From contig NZ_KI912608.1 in assembly GCF_000519265.1 (NCBI RefSeq), positions 695,665 through 759,664 on the forward strand: a stretch of 64,000 bases of DNA. The letters are read 5' to 3'. Position numbers and translations under genes: made by a program. The first letter of the stretch is position 1; the number at the start of each line of letters is the position of its first letter. Origin of the DNA: Desulfonatronum lacustre DSM 10312 (lineage in GTDB: Bacteria > Desulfobacterota > Desulfovibrionia > Desulfovibrionales > Desulfonatronaceae). Under the pieces are notes generated by a model. That model was not told the DNA's origin and searched no databases. It worked only from the letters and a program-made list of their open reading frames with translations. Positions 52,666-63,083 of the stretch are shown piece by piece.

Positions 52666-53657
52666 TCTCCATGCGTCAATATTCCTTGTGGCCCAGCGCT
52701 TTCCAAACCAAAGGACCGGCTGTTTTTCCGGCTGCCGCCCTGACTGTTTGTTTGGGCCTGGTCTTGCTGTTCACCTTGGTGTCGGGATGCTCCGCGCCAT
52801 TCGATGAACAGGGCGTCGTGGCTCGGATTAACGGAGAGCCCGTGCTGCTTTCCGAAGTTGAGGCCGTGCATGATCTGAAGTATCTGGCGGGCATGACGCA
52901 CCAGGTGGACTCCTTGCACCGCCTGCAAGAAGAGTACGGCACGGTGCTGACCGAAATCCTGGTCCAGCGCTTGGTGGCCGGGTATCTGGTTGATCAGGGT
53001 CTGGCCGTGACCGACGAGGACGTGGCGGCGGCGGAGATGGTGGTCCGGGCCGATTATCCGGAAGGGGCTTTCGAGCAGATGCTGATCGAGGAGTATATCC
53101 ATCTGGATCGATGGCGGGAGCAGCTTCGGGCCGGGCTGAATCAGGAAAAACTGGTCCAGAAGGTGCTGCGGCCTTCCATATCCATTGATTATCTGGAAGT
53201 GGACGCCTATTATCGGGAACATATCGCCGACTTTTATCTTCAACCTCGGGTGCGGTTTCTGCTGATCCAAGGTCAGGAACGGGATTTGGTGAAGAAGGTG
53301 CTGGACCTCTCCGCCACCGAGCCTGATCCCGACGTGCTGGGGAAGCGTTTCGACAGGGTGGACGTGCATGCCTATGCCTTGCGGGAGGACAACATCCCCG
53401 GAGACTGGCAGGCCCTGTTGTCCGGCTTGGAGCCCAGAGAGGCGACGAATATTTTGTCGCGCAACCCGGAAGGATATCAAGTTTTGGTCTTGTTGGAGCG
53501 CACCGAGGGCAGAATCGTCGATCCGGCCCAGGCCTATCCACTGGTGGAGCGGATTCTGCTTGAGAGCAAGCTTCGGGATGCCTTTGACGCTTGGCTCGCG
53601 GAAGCATTGCAATCCGCCAGCATTCAGGTCAACCATCAACTACTGGCACGGGAATGA
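52662..53657 (+). CDS. SurA/PpiC-like lipoprotein chaperone
   Basis: A 331-residue protein. A hydrophobic N-terminus and the lipobox LVSGC (C43) mark a lipoprotein. A SurA-N-like region follows (VVARINGEPVLLSEVEAVHDL, LTEILVQRLVAGYLVDQGLAVTDEDVAAAE), then a rather divergent parvulin-like segment (YYREHIADFYLQPRVRFLLIQG). It acts outside the cytoplasmic membrane, folding envelope proteins; catalytic isomerase activity is doubtful because the parvulin core is weak. It overlaps mfd by 4 bases. In-frame ATG codons at 52662 and 52671 are possible starts. Confidence 0.82.
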   Translation: MISMRQYSLWPSAFQTKGPAVFPAAALTVCLGLVLLFTLVSGCSAPFDEQGVVARINGEPVLLSEVEAVHDLKYLAGMTHQVDSLHRLQEEYGTVLTEILVQRLVAGYLVDQGLAVTDEDVAAAEMVVRADYPEGAFEQMLIEEYIHLDRWREQLRAGLNQEKLVQKVLRPSISIDYLEVDAYYREHIADFYLQPRVRFLLIQGQERDLVKKVLDLSATEPDPDVLGKRFDRVDVHAYALREDNIPGDWQALLSGLEPREATNILSRNPEGYQVLVLLERTEGRIVDPAQAYPLVERILLESKLRDAFDAWLAEALQSASIQVNHQLLARE

Positions 53658-53702
53658 CTCTTTTTTGCAATTATTCAGCTCATCCGTCCGAGAGCGGACT
53701 GG

Positions 53703-53722
53703 ATTCCCGCGTTCGCGGGAAT
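53703..53722. repeat. Short REP-like hairpin
   Basis: ATTCCCGC and GCGGGAAT form an 8-base stem around GTTC, in the 194-base gap before surA. It belongs to the common GGATTCCCGCGTTCGCGGGAATGAC intergenic repeat type. Confidence 0.7.
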
Positions 53723-53851
53723 GACGTTTTACTCTGTCGCCTCCGAATCAGTCATGCCCGCGAAGGGTATCCAGGGTCGGAATGAGGCTTTTTCCAGGGT
53801 GTGCTGAATAGTTCCTTTTTTTGAATTGAAGTCTCTGATTGGAGAAACGGA

Positions 53852-54796
53852 ATGCGATATTTTTGGCAGCTTGTGATCCTGGGTGCTGTCTTCTTTTTGT
53901 CGGCAACCGCCGGGCCTGCTTCGGCCCGAGACGTGGTGGATCGGATCGTCGCCGTGGTCAACGGTGACGTCATAACCTTGTTTGAACTGAATCAGCGTTA
54001 TCGGCCTTTTGTGGAGCAGTTCCAGGGCCAGGACCTGGGCGAGGCGGAGAAACGCATGCTTCTGGACGCTAAGCGCCAACTCTTGGATCGAATGATCGAC
54101 GAGGTTCTGTTGCGCCAGGAGGCTCAACGCCTGGAAATCGCCGTGACGGACCTGGAGGTCCAGACCCAGGCGCGGCAATTGCGCGAGCGGGCGGGGTTGA
54201 GCGAGCTTCAGTTTCAGGAGCAGTTGACGCTTCAAGGGTTGAACCGGGAGCAGTACGAGCGCCGGTTGCGGGATGAAATGCTTCGACATCGGTTGCTGGG
54301 CTTCATGGTCCGCCGCAAGGTCGTGGTCACTTCGGATGAGGTTCGGGCCTTTTACGAGGCCAACAAAGAAGAATTCGCTCAGCAACGTCGGGTTCGTCTC
54401 GGTCTGATCCTGTTCGACTCCCAGACTCTGGCCGAGGAGATCCTGGCCCGGATTCAGGCTGGAGAGCTGTCCTTCGGCGAGGCCGCGGGACGATATTCCA
54501 GAGGCCCCGGAGCGGAGCAAGGCGGAGACATGGGAATGTTCGCCTGGGGAGATTTGTCACCGAACTGGCGTGGGGCCGTGGAACCATTGCGTGTTGGGGA
54601 CGTTTCCTCGGTTGTTCTGATCCAGGACCGCCCGGCCGTAATCAAGTTGCTGGAAGAGGAAGCCGGCGAATTGAAGACCCTGGCCGACGTGGAGGAGCAA
54701 ATCCGCGAGATGTTGATGGAACCGCTCCTGGATGAGCGATATGATATCTATATGGAAAATTTGCGGAACAGGGCCTTGATCGATGTTCGGCTCTAG
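53852..54796 (+). CDS. surA: Periplasmic peptidyl-prolyl isomerase SurA
   Basis: A 314-residue protein with a signal peptide (MRYFWQLVILGAVFFLSATA... ending at ASA, cleavage near residue 25). The SurA N-domain reads RDVVDRIVAVVNGDVITLFELNQRY, followed by LIDRMIDEVLLRQEAQRLEI-type helices. One parvulin domain is visible in the C-terminal part (VRLGLILFDSQTLAEEILARIQAGELSFGEAAGRYSRGPGAEQGGDMGMFAWGDLSP). Folds outer membrane proteins. It is a single-parvulin form, common in this group. Confidence 0.9.
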   Translation: MRYFWQLVILGAVFFLSATAGPASARDVVDRIVAVVNGDVITLFELNQRYRPFVEQFQGQDLGEAEKRMLLDAKRQLLDRMIDEVLLRQEAQRLEIAVTDLEVQTQARQLRERAGLSELQFQEQLTLQGLNREQYERRLRDEMLRHRLLGFMVRRKVVVTSDEVRAFYEANKEEFAQQRRVRLGLILFDSQTLAEEILARIQAGELSFGEAAGRYSRGPGAEQGGDMGMFAWGDLSPNWRGAVEPLRVGDVSSVVLIQDRPAVIKLLEEEAGELKTLADVEEQIREMLMEPLLDERYDIYMENLRNRALIDVRL

Positions 54797-54901
54797 CTGT
54801 TCATCATAATGCGGTTATTTCCGGCGCGGCCGCGCTCATGTCTCGGTGGATCACGGTGAAGGCCAGGCACTGAAAACGGATACGCTGTTTTGGAGAACAC
54901 T

Positions 54902-56023
54902 ATGGATCTGAAGGAATTCGGGCGACTGCTGCAAGAAGAGCGTCTCCGGCAGGGCTTGGAAATCGCGGACGTGATGGACAAGACCAAGATCAGTCGGATG
55001 AACTTGATGGCCATTGAAGAGGGGAACGAACAGGCCCTGCCGCATCCGGTCTATGCCAAGGGATTCGTCAAGAATTACGCGCGGTTTTTGGGGATGGACG
55101 CGGATAAAATGGGCAACACCCTGGCCCAGATTTATGTTTCCAAAGACGAGTCGGATTATGATGATCTGGTTTTGGCCGATGCCGAGAAACTGCCGGCCGT
55201 GCGGGAGGGCTGGCCGCGGTTTGTCGGTATTGTCGTTGGAGTACTGTTGCTCCTGGCGCTCATCGGGTCCGGGGTCTGGTTTTTCAAGGATGATATTCGC
55301 GGATTATTTTCCAGCGACGCCCCTGAAGACGTTTCATCCGTGAGCACCGGTCGTCCCGGATCGGAGCCGTTCCTTGGCCCCGCGCCTCACGGGGAACCCT
55401 TTGCGAGAGAAGGCGATCTTGGAATTGGAACCGAACCTGGGTCCCTGGCGTTTCCTTCCTTGGCCGAGGAACCAATCAGCGAGACTCCGGAAGACGCCGG
55501 GTTGCCGGAGTTGGAGTCCCAGACGATAGAAGACGCGATTCCGGATCGTCCGGTCCCTGAAACCGGGCCTCGAACTCCGTCCGTCGCGGAGCCACCCCAG
55601 GAAACTCCCCAAGAAACTCCCTCTGCGACTCCCCCGGGAACGACTCCGGAATCCCCTCCAACGCCTGATCCGGCTCCCGCAAGCACACCTGAATCCACGG
55701 GTGAAACGGCTCAAACCGGGGCCTTGCCCCAAGAGCGACGTCCAGAGGAGGCTCGGGTTGCTCAAGAACCTGCGCTTACTCCGGCGGGAGTCGAGAAGAC
55801 ATTGGAAATTCGGGCCACGGAAAATTGTTGGCTCTCCGCTCAAGCCGACGGCGCTCGCCCTCGGGAAGCATTTTTACGACCCGGGGAACGATTCGTTATT
55901 ACGTTTGAAAACACCCTGGAAGTCCGTTTGGGCAATGCCGGTGGAGTGGTTCTGTATATGGACGGGAACCCGTGGCCCTTCTCGGCTCGCTCCGGTGAAG
56001 TCATGTCCCTGCGTTTTCCCTGA
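54902..56023 (+). CDS. RodZ-like helix-turn-helix membrane protein
   Basis: A 373-residue protein. An N-terminal Xre/HTH_25-type domain (LKEFGRLLQEERLRQGLEIADVMDKTKISRMNLMAIEEGN, PHPVYAKGFVKNYARFLG) is followed by a transmembrane segment (residues about 106-127), a proline-rich acidic periplasmic linker (about 130-290) and a C-terminal DUF4115-like domain (LEIRATENCWLSAQADG). This is the RodZ layout; RodZ organises MreB and cell shape. I chose ATG 54902, which follows TGGAGA; a TTG at 54890 is in frame. Confidence 0.85.
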   Translation: MDLKEFGRLLQEERLRQGLEIADVMDKTKISRMNLMAIEEGNEQALPHPVYAKGFVKNYARFLGMDADKMGNTLAQIYVSKDESDYDDLVLADAEKLPAVREGWPRFVGIVVGVLLLLALIGSGVWFFKDDIRGLFSSDAPEDVSSVSTGRPGSEPFLGPAPHGEPFAREGDLGIGTEPGSLAFPSLAEEPISETPEDAGLPELESQTIEDAIPDRPVPETGPRTPSVAEPPQETPQETPSATPPGTTPESPPTPDPAPASTPESTGETAQTGALPQERRPEEARVAQEPALTPAGVEKTLEIRATENCWLSAQADGARPREAFLRPGERFVITFENTLEVRLGNAGGVVLYMDGNPWPFSARSGEVMSLRFP

Positions 56024-56059
56024 CAAGCGTCCCACGTGGTTTCGTCGTAAGGGCGCGTC

Positions 56060-56863
56060 GTGTACCGGGAGTGGACCGGCGAAGGCCTGATTTTCAAAGT
56101 CGGCCGGTTTCGTGAGATCGACTGCTGGGTTCGTTTTTTTTCTCCGAATCTGGGAATGGTCACGGCCATGGCCTTCGGTGGAGCCAAGAGTCGACGCCGC
56201 TTTTGCGGCTGTCTGGACGCCTTGAACAGCGTGCTGTTCAAGGTGCGCTTTTTTCCTGCCAAGGATCGCCATGTGCTGGAGGAAGCGACCCTGCTGCGCG
56301 GATTTTCCCGGTTGCGTCACGATGCGAGCCGGGTCGGGCTGGCGGCGAATTGCCTGCAATTCGTCCAGGCCTTGCGGATCAGTTCCGAGGAAGCCTCGAC
56401 GATTCATGGGCTGCTGTTGGAAACCTTGGACGTCCTGAATCAGGCCGAGGACGTTCCTCCGGTGTTCGCGCAGCTTTTTCGGGCCAAGATATGCTTCACC
56501 CAGGGGTATGCTCCGGAGCTGAGCACGTGCTCGGTTTGCGGACGTGCGATGGCTGAGCCGCAATGCGGAGAGCGGCCTGTCGAGCCACAAAACGTAAAGA
56601 GGCTTGATCGCCCCCGGATGACCTTGGCCATGGAGACAGGCGGGATATATTGCGCCCACTGTCCCCCGGCGGGCGGGCACCAACTCCGGATCGGACCGGA
56701 AACCCGTTCCATCCTGAACAGCCTGTCTTCCAGCGGGCCCCGACAATGGGCGGCCCTGTCCATGTCCCCGAGTGCGCGAGGCGAGCTGTTCCAGATGGTG
56801 GACGGGTACGTGCGACGTCATCTCGGCCTGCGCTGGCGCAACGGTCGGTTCGTCACGGAGTGA
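56060..56863 (+). CDS. recO: DNA repair protein RecO
   Basis: A 267-residue RecO: N-terminal OB fold ([34 protein letters not shown]), helical middle and a C-terminal zinc pair of CxxC motifs (CSVCGRA and CAHCPP). It loads RecA with RecR. Translation starts at GTG 56060. It lies 36 bases downstream of the RodZ-like gene and just upstream of glyQ. Confidence 0.9.
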   Translation: MYREWTGEGLIFKVGRFREIDCWVRFFSPNLGMVTAMAFGGAKSRRRFCGCLDALNSVLFKVRFFPAKDRHVLEEATLLRGFSRLRHDASRVGLAANCLQFVQALRISSEEASTIHGLLLETLDVLNQAEDVPPVFAQLFRAKICFTQGYAPELSTCSVCGRAMAEPQCGERPVEPQNVKRLDRPRMTLAMETGGIYCAHCPPAGGHQLRIGPETRSILNSLSSSGPRQWAALSMSPSARGELFQMVDGYVRRHLGLRWRNGRFVTE

Positions 56864-56912
56864 AGGCCGTAGTAGATTGTTTTTTCGAAACTCTTTCAAA
56901 TCAGGAACCGTA

Positions 56913-57839
56913 ATGTATTTTCAAGACATTATTTTCGCCTTGCAAACCTATTGGGGGCAACGGGGGTGCGTGGTGCAGCAGCCCTACGACATTGAAGTGG
57001 GGGCGGGGACGTTTAACCCGGCCACCTTCTTGCGGGTCATCGGGCCGGAACCCTGGAACGTGGCCTACGTGGAGCCTTCCCGCAGGCCCACGGACGGCCG
57101 GTACGGCGAGAATCCAAACCGTTTGCAGCACTATTACCAGTTCCAGGTAATCATGAAGCCGTCGCCCAACCGCATTCAGGAAATGTACCTGGAAAGTTTG
57201 GCCGTCCTGGGCATCCGGGCCGATGAGCACGATATCCGGTTCGTGGAGGACGACTGGGAGTCTCCCACGCTGGGGGCCTGGGGGCTGGGCTGGGAAGTCT
57301 GGCTCAATGGGATGGAGGTGACCCAGTTCACCTATTTTCAGCAGGTCGGGGGCATCGACCTGAAGCCGATCAGCGTGGAAATCACCTACGGCCTGGAGCG
57401 GTTGGCCATGTATCTCCAGGAAAAGGAATCGGTCTACGACCTGCAATGGAACCAGACCGTCACCTACGGCCAGGTGCATCATCAAGGCGAGGTGGAGCAC
57501 TCCCGATACAATTTCGAGGCCGCGGACGCGGATATGTTGGCCCGCCTTTTCGAGATGTACGAGGCGGAAAGCACCCGTTTGGGCGAGGCCGGCCTGCCCT
57601 GGCCGGCTTATGACTATTGCTTGAAGTGTTCACACACTTTCAACTTACTGGATGCGCGAGGAGCCATATCCATCACGGAACGGACAGGGTATATCGCCCG
57701 GGTGCGCAAGCTGGCCTCCCGGGTGGCCAGGCTGTACGCGGCCCAGCGTGAAGAACTGGGCCTGCCCATGCTCACTCCCGCGGGCCAGCCCGGTTCACGG
57801 CCAGAGGTTCAGCCCGATACATCCGGAGGTGCGTCATGA
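56913..57839 (+). CDS. glyQ: Glycyl-tRNA synthetase alpha subunit
   Basis: A 308-residue catalytic subunit of the heterotetrameric class II enzyme: [75 protein letters not shown] (motif 2), and [15 protein letters not shown] (motif 3). ATG 56913 follows CAGGAA. It overlaps glyS by 4 bases. Confidence 0.97.
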   Translation: MYFQDIIFALQTYWGQRGCVVQQPYDIEVGAGTFNPATFLRVIGPEPWNVAYVEPSRRPTDGRYGENPNRLQHYYQFQVIMKPSPNRIQEMYLESLAVLGIRADEHDIRFVEDDWESPTLGAWGLGWEVWLNGMEVTQFTYFQQVGGIDLKPISVEITYGLERLAMYLQEKESVYDLQWNQTVTYGQVHHQGEVEHSRYNFEAADADMLARLFEMYEAESTRLGEAGLPWPAYDYCLKCSHTFNLLDARGAISITERTGYIARVRKLASRVARLYAAQREELGLPMLTPAGQPGSRPEVQPDTSGGAS

Positions 57840-59938
57840 GCAGCGTGCCGTTTATTCTGGAACTGGGGACCGAGGAAATGCCGGCCGGCTTTCTTGCGCC
57901 TCTGGAACGGCAATTGGCCGCGGACCTGACCCAAGCTCTGGAAACGGCCCGGATTCAGGCCGCTCCGGTGCGGACCGCCTCGACGCCCAGGCGGTTGACC
58001 GTGTTCTGCCCGAGCATGGACCAGCACCAGCAGGTGATGGAGGAACTGTTTATCGGCCCCCCCTGGAAGGCCGCCTTTGGTCCGGACGGCCAGCCTCTGA
58101 AGCCGGCCTTGGGGTTTGCTTCGGGACACGGGGTGGAGCCCTCTCAGCTGTTCGCCCACGAAACCCCGAAAGGGGCCTACGCCGCGGTACGCAAGCAGGT
58201 GGGCGGCGGTCGCGGCACGGACATTCTGCCCGGGCTGTTGGCCGACATCATCGCCGGTCTGACCTTTCCCAAAAAAATGCGCTGGGCCGACGGGGACACG
58301 GCTTTCGGGCGCCCGTTGCGCTGGATACTCTGCCTGCTGGGAGCGGACGTGGTGGATGTCCGGTACGCCGGCGTCGTTGCGGACCGCATGACCTACGGGC
58401 ACCGGGTCATGGGGCGAGGTCCGTGGAACGTCCGGGAGGCCGGGGAGTTTTTTTCGATTTTGGCGGATCAGGGACAAGTCGTCCTGGAGAGCGCCGTCCG
58501 ACGGAAGACCGTCATTGCGCAAGGCGACGACTTGGCCGCCGGACGCGGGGCGCGGATCGTCTGGAAGGATCGATTGTTGGATGAAGTGACCCAGCTCGTG
58601 GAGCATCCAGTGCCCGTGCTGGCCGGCTTTGACCCCTCCTACCTGGAACTGCCTCGAGAAGTCTTGCTGACCAGCATGGAACAGCACCAGAAGAGTTTCG
58701 GCGTGGAGGACGCGTCCGGTAACCTGCTGCCTAATTTTCTGACCGTAATCAACCTGCGGCCCAAGGACGAACGGTTGGTGCGCAAGGGCTGGGAGCGGGT
58801 GCTACGGGCTCGGCTCGAAGACGCCCGGTTCTTTTTTCGTGCCGACTGTCGGGCTTCCTCCGCGACATGGCTGAACATGTTGGAGAACGTCGTCTTTTTG
58901 GCGCCGTTGGGAAGCATGGGGGACAAGTGCCGACGATTGGAGCGTTTGACCGGGGTTCTGGCCAAGACATTTCTGCCCGAGAGCCGGGAGCAGGCCGCTC
59001 GAGCCGGGCTTTTGGCCAAAATGGATCTGGTATCGGAGATGGTCAAGGAGTTCGCTGAATTACAAGGGACCATGGGCGGAATCTACGCCCGTCGGCAGGG
59101 TGAAGCGGACCTTGTGGCCCAGGCCGTGGCCGAGCAGTATCTGCCCGCCGGCCCGGACAGCCCGGTTCCTACCTCCCGCCTGGGTGCGTTGCTGGCCATG
59201 GCGGACAAGGCCGACACCCTCACGGGATGCTTCGGTCTGGAGATGACCCCCACCGGGGCCAACGATCCTTACGCCCTGCGCCGGGCCGCCCTGGGGATTT
59301 GTCGGATCATCATGGAACACGGTCTGCGCCTGGACCTGGAGCAGCTGCTGGCGGACGCCCAGGAAACCTATGGCCCGATTGCCTGGAAAGTCGCACCCGG
59401 AGAGAGCCGGGCCAAGCTGATGGATTTTTTCGGCCAACGCCTGAAAGCCTATTTCCAGGGTCAGGGCTATCCCACCCGGATCGTGGACGCCGCTGTTGGG
59501 GCCGGGTTCGCGGATGTCTGGGCTCTGCGGGCCAAGGTCGAGGCGTTGCTGCGCTTCAGCAAGGAGCCGGAATTCACGGCCTCGGTGCAGACCTTCAAGC
59601 GGGCCGCGAACATCATCCGGAAGCAAGCCGCGGATAATGCCGACGGCTCGAGTCTCAGCGGCGCTTGCGACAAAGCCTTGCTCGTCGAGCCTCAGGAAAA
59701 GGCTCTTGCCGAGGCCTGGCAAGCCATCATCCCCCGCTGGGAGGAGATGGCGGCCCAGGATCGGTACGCGGACATGCTGGCCTTGCTCCTGGAGATCAAG
59801 CCCTTCGTGGACGACCTGTTCGACAATGTCATGGTCATGTGTCCGGAGACGGAGTTACGGATCAACCGCCTGAACCTGCTCAAGTCTCTCGTGGACCGGT
59901 TTGACGTGCTTGCCGACTTTCCGGCCTTACAGGTTTAG
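57836..59938 (+). CDS. glyS: Glycyl-tRNA synthetase beta subunit
   Basis: A 700-residue beta subunit, needed for tRNA recognition and catalysis. N-terminal [26 protein letters not shown] is characteristic, with [22 protein letters not shown] in the middle (HQKSF) and a C-terminal helical anticodon region containing [25 protein letters not shown]. Length is typical. It overlaps glyQ by 4 bases. Confidence 0.97.
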   Translation: MSSVPFILELGTEEMPAGFLAPLERQLAADLTQALETARIQAAPVRTASTPRRLTVFCPSMDQHQQVMEELFIGPPWKAAFGPDGQPLKPALGFASGHGVEPSQLFAHETPKGAYAAVRKQVGGGRGTDILPGLLADIIAGLTFPKKMRWADGDTAFGRPLRWILCLLGADVVDVRYAGVVADRMTYGHRVMGRGPWNVREAGEFFSILADQGQVVLESAVRRKTVIAQGDDLAAGRGARIVWKDRLLDEVTQLVEHPVPVLAGFDPSYLELPREVLLTSMEQHQKSFGVEDASGNLLPNFLTVINLRPKDERLVRKGWERVLRARLEDARFFFRADCRASSATWLNMLENVVFLAPLGSMGDKCRRLERLTGVLAKTFLPESREQAARAGLLAKMDLVSEMVKEFAELQGTMGGIYARRQGEADLVAQAVAEQYLPAGPDSPVPTSRLGALLAMADKADTLTGCFGLEMTPTGANDPYALRRAALGICRIIMEHGLRLDLEQLLADAQETYGPIAWKVAPGESRAKLMDFFGQRLKAYFQGQGYPTRIVDAAVGAGFADVWALRAKVEALLRFSKEPEFTASVQTFKRAANIIRKQAADNADGSSLSGACDKALLVEPQEKALAEAWQAIIPRWEEMAAQDRYADMLALLLEIKPFVDDLFDNVMVMCPETELRINRLNLLKSLVDRFDVLADFPALQV

Positions 59939-59978
59939 CGGCTGAAACTGCTGCCCTGTGAACCAGGGATTTGTTCTC

Positions 59979-60074
59979 ATCGAAATCGCTATCGAAATCG
60001 CTATCGAAATCGCTATCGAAATCGGTATCGAAATCGGTATCGAAATCGGTATCGAAATCGGTATCGAAATCGGA
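59979..60074. repeat. Tandem array of eight 12-base units
   Basis: The unit ATCGAAATCGCT occurs three times, then ATCGAAATCGGT four times and ATCGAAATCGGA once. The array lies 40 bases after glyS. Its complement-like relative at 60126-60164 could pair with it. The array is open in several frames only because of its periodicity, so it is not counted as coding. Confidence 0.9.
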
Positions 60075-60125
60075 ATGGAAATGCTGTGCATCACCTCGTG
60101 ATTTTGTCATCTTCTTGGACATGAA

Positions 60126-60164
60126 GTTCGATTTCGATCACGATTTCGATTTCGATACCGATTC
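60126..60164. repeat. Inverted relative of the 12-base array
   Basis: GTTCGATTTCGATCACGATT and onward is the reverse complement of the array motif ATCGAAATCG. Transcribed together, the two could form a long imperfect stem in the leader of rpsT. Confidence 0.75.
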
Positions 60165-60220
60165 AGTGATAGCGAATGAGGATGGAGAGCAAATCCGCCC
60201 TGACCCGTGAACGAAATTCC

Positions 60221-60250
60221 TTGACAACTCGGCGCTCTTTTGCGTAGGTA
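60221..60250 (+). promoter_or_regulatory. Probable sigma-70-like promoter for rpsT
   Basis: TTGACA at 60221-60226 is a perfect -35 hexamer; the best -10 is TAGGTA at 60245-60250, 18 bases later, which is weak. It lies about 90 bases before the rpsT start. Confidence 0.45.
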
Positions 60251-60340
60251 TCTCTTTTTTGCCAAGCGAGACGACCCGAAAGGCACAACGTGCCGCCCAT
60301 ATTCAATTTTATCGATTCTATTCTTTGAGGAGGAAAGACA

Positions 60341-60607
60341 TTGGCTAATCATGCATCGGCACTCAAGCGGCACCGGCAGAGCCTGAAGGCTCAGGCCCGC
60401 AATAAGGCGACCAAGACCCGGATCAAGAATGCCATGAAGGCGGTTCGTCAGGCCGTGGAGCAGAAGGATTTGGAACAAGCTCAGGCCCAATTGGCCCAGG
60501 CCACCACCGTTTTGGACAAGGCCGCCGGAAAAAAAGTTATTCACTGGGGTTGCGCGGCCCGAAAGGTGTCCCGCCTGACCCTGGCGGTCAATACGTTGAA
60601 AGACTGA
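60341..60607 (+). CDS. rpsT: 30S ribosomal protein S20
   Basis: An 88-residue basic protein: [35 protein letters not shown] and [23 protein letters not shown]. Typical S20. The start codon is TTG at 60341 after GAGGAGG, a common arrangement for rpsT, whose weak start is used for autoregulation. Confidence 0.95.
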   Translation: MANHASALKRHRQSLKAQARNKATKTRIKNAMKAVRQAVEQKDLEQAQAQLAQATTVLDKAAGKKVIHWGCAARKVSRLTLAVNTLKD

Positions 60608-60631
60608 TCACTCTTTTGTTTTTTCGTCATG

Positions 60632-60666
60632 AAGCCCGTCGCGCGATTGCCGTGACGGGCTTTTTT
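60632..60666 (+). terminator. Intrinsic terminator after rpsT
   Basis: AAGCCCGTC pairs with GACGGGCTT around GCGCGATTGCCGT, followed by a run of T. A strong rho-independent terminator 25 bases after the rpsT stop. Confidence 0.9.
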
Positions 60667-60869
60667 CGTTTGGCGTTCCCTCGCCGGAGGTCCGAGTCGG
60701 CGGTTTGCAAAGACGGTATGAACGGGTAAGGGATGGTGGCTGTGCCTGATACAGGATGGGTTATTGGGCAGGCAGGATGCCCTCTATAGCATTGGCTGCC
60801 TGGAGTTTATGAGCAATAGCAGTTGGATTTTCAGCGCGAAACGCACACCTCTGACGGATTGGAGAATTC

Positions 60870-61853
60870 ATGATGGAGAAGCGGATATTGGTCACCGGGG
60901 CGAACGGTTTCGTGGGGCGGACGCTGTGTTCTGCTTTGCGAGACCAGGGCCATGCGGTCCGCGCCGCCGTGCGCACTCGGAGCGTTTTGGACGACGTCCC
61001 GCCTTTGGCGGCGGAAGGCGTGGGCGACGAGGACATCGTCGAGGTGGGCGATATTGACGGGGAAACGGACTGGTCCGAAGCCCTGGACGGGGTCCGGGTC
61101 GTGGTGCATCTGGCTGGGCGGGCGCACAGGATTCAGGACAAGGCCAAGGCTCTGAGCGCCTATCGGGTGGTGAACCTGGACGGCACGGAGAATCTGGCTC
61201 GCCAGGCCGCGAAAAGCGGCGTGGGGAGGGTGGTCTTCGCCAGCTCGGTCAAGGTCAACGGGGAGCAGACCCATGGCCGCCCCTTTACCGAAGACGATCC
61301 GCCCGGGCCCGAGGACCCTTACGGGATTACCAAATGGGAAGCCGAACAGGTCCTGGCCGAGGCATCCGCCGCCAGTGGCCTGGAAGTGACGATTCTCCGT
61401 CCGCCCCTGGTGCACGGCCCCGGGGTCAAGGGCAACCTGTTGCGCCTGATGGACGGCATCCGCCAAGGTCGGACCTTGCCCCTGGGCGCGGTTCGGAACA
61501 CGCGAAGCATGCTCGGGTTGGAGAACCTCTGCTCCGCGCTGAGTCTGTGCGTCTCTCATGCGACGACCGGAACCTATCTCCTGGCGGACACGGAAACGAT
61601 TTCGTCTCGTGATTTGGTCCGAACTCTGGCCGAGGGCATGGGCCGCAAGGCCAAGCTGTTCTCCGTGCCCGTGGCCTGGATGGAGGTGGCGGCCAAGGTC
61701 GCCGGGCGACAGTCCGAATTTCGGCGGCTGACCGGTTCCCTTGAGGTGGACGCGGGAAAAATCCGGCGCGAACTGGGCTGGACCCCGGCCAAAAGCCTGG
61801 AAGACGGCCTGCTGGATATGGCCCGTTGGTATATGGCCGCGAAGGCGGCTTGA
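60870..61853 (+). CDS. NAD-dependent nucleotide-sugar epimerase/reductase
   Basis: A 327-residue extended SDR: VTGANGFVGRTLCSAL (cofactor), VVHLAGRAHRIQD, FASSVKVNGEQT and the catalytic YGITKWEAE (YxxxK). The type resembles UDP-glucose 4-epimerase-like and UDP-hexulose reductases (WbpV/WreQ) that act before a WbpL-type transferase. The next gene is such a transferase, so it likely makes the UDP-sugar placed first on the lipid carrier. ATG codons at 60870 and 60873; GGAG-like sequence is upstream. Confidence 0.85.
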   Translation: MMEKRILVTGANGFVGRTLCSALRDQGHAVRAAVRTRSVLDDVPPLAAEGVGDEDIVEVGDIDGETDWSEALDGVRVVVHLAGRAHRIQDKAKALSAYRVVNLDGTENLARQAAKSGVGRVVFASSVKVNGEQTHGRPFTEDDPPGPEDPYGITKWEAEQVLAEASAASGLEVTILRPPLVHGPGVKGNLLRLMDGIRQGRTLPLGAVRNTRSMLGLENLCSALSLCVSHATTGTYLLADTETISSRDLVRTLAEGMGRKAKLFSVPVAWMEVAAKVAGRQSEFRRLTGSLEVDAGKIRRELGWTPAKSLEDGLLDMARWYMAAKAA

Positions 61854-61882
61854 CGCAATGTTGACGCAAAGTTGACTTTGAG

Positions 61883-62986
61883 ATGAACCTTGGTCCCGGC
61901 CTGTCTTTCCTCGCGCCCTTATTCGCGGCGCTCTTCTCCAGCGCGGTCCTGACCGCCTACCTGGCGTCCGGCAGAGCTCGGTTGCGCATCCTGGACCATC
62001 CCAACGAGCGTTCCCTGCACCATACCCCCGTCCCCCGGACCGGGGGGCTGGCCATCCTGGCCGGTCTGGCCGTCGGCATGGTCGTTGCCTTGGTGATGGA
62101 CGTGCTTGTTCCGGGCGCGCGAGGGCAAGACGCGCTGATCCGCGAAGCGTTTCCGGAGCTGCTCTGGCCGTTGGGCGGGGCGATCCTGGTGGCCTTGATT
62201 TCCTTTGCCGACGACCAAAAAGGCGTCGGAGTGGTCCCCCGGTTTGCCGTGCATGTCGCGGCCACGGGCGTCGTCCTGGTCGGCGGCTTGGCCTTGCGTG
62301 GTCTGGATCTGGGGGCTTGGGGCTGGATCTGGCCGGGACTTGCGGGCGTACTTTTTTCCGGCCTCTTCATGGTCTGGATGACCAATCTCTACAATTTCAT
62401 GGACGGCATGGACGGCTTTGCCGGGGGCATGGGGCTGATCGGGTTCGGCTTTCTGGGGGTGTTCGGCTGGCTGGCCGGAGAGTCCGGTTATGCTCTGGTC
62501 TGTTGGAGCACGGCCCTGGCCTGCCTGGGCTTCCTTGCCTTCAACTTCCCTCCGGCCAGGATCTTCATGGGCGACACCGGGGCTTCCACCCTGGGGTTCT
62601 GGGCCGGGGCGTTGATCCTTTGGGCCGAGGCCCGAGGGATGTTTCCATTCTGGGCCGGGGTACTGGTTTTTTCACCATTCATCGTGGACGCCACCGTGAC
62701 CTTGCTGCGACGTCTGCTGGCCGGAGAAAGAATCTGGCAGGCCCATCGCAGCCATTATTATCAGCGCCTGGTCCAGTTGGGTTGGGGGCACCGTAAAACC
62801 GTGCTGGTCGAATACGCCGTGATGCTGGCCGCCGGATCATCAGGCTTGATCCTGATTCAGCTTGGGAAATCGGTGTGGGTTTTACCCGGCCTGCTGCTCT
62901 GGGCGTTGATCTATCTTATCCTGGCGTTGCTGGTGGGGCGGATGGAAAGGCGGCTGTCGCAAACCGGCCGGGTGGAAATCGTTTGA
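61883..62986 (+). CDS. Polyprenyl-phosphate glycosyl-1-phosphate transferase (WbpL/WecA family)
   Basis: A 367-residue integral membrane protein with about ten hydrophobic segments. The MraY/WecA family signatures are present: SFADDQKG (about 108-115), TNLYNFMDGMDG (about 168-178), RIFMGDTGAS, and HRSHYYQRLVQLGWGH. The enzyme transfers a UDP-HexNAc sugar-1-phosphate to undecaprenyl phosphate, the first step of O-antigen assembly. It lies 29 bases after the epimerase. The initiating sugar is likely N-acetylfucosamine, QuiNAc or GlcNAc. Confidence 0.9.
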   Translation: MNLGPGLSFLAPLFAALFSSAVLTAYLASGRARLRILDHPNERSLHHTPVPRTGGLAILAGLAVGMVVALVMDVLVPGARGQDALIREAFPELLWPLGGAILVALISFADDQKGVGVVPRFAVHVAATGVVLVGGLALRGLDLGAWGWIWPGLAGVLFSGLFMVWMTNLYNFMDGMDGFAGGMGLIGFGFLGVFGWLAGESGYALVCWSTALACLGFLAFNFPPARIFMGDTGASTLGFWAGALILWAEARGMFPFWAGVLVFSPFIVDATVTLLRRLLAGERIWQAHRSHYYQRLVQLGWGHRKTVLVEYAVMLAAGSSGLILIQLGKSVWVLPGLLLWALIYLILALLVGRMERRLSQTGRVEIV

Positions 62987-63083
62987 CGCGGATGCAAACG
63001 CTCGGATATCTACGTTATGAAGAACTGGCCAAGCCCTTTCACTTACCTTGTAGGAGCGATCTCTGCTTGAAAAGGAATATTTT

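Noticed and set aside
59880-60122. 80-codon minus-strand frame with DFDTDFDTDFD repeats, and the plus-strand counterpart with SKSLSKSV
   Set aside because: Open only because the 12-base tandem repeat lacks stops; no start context.
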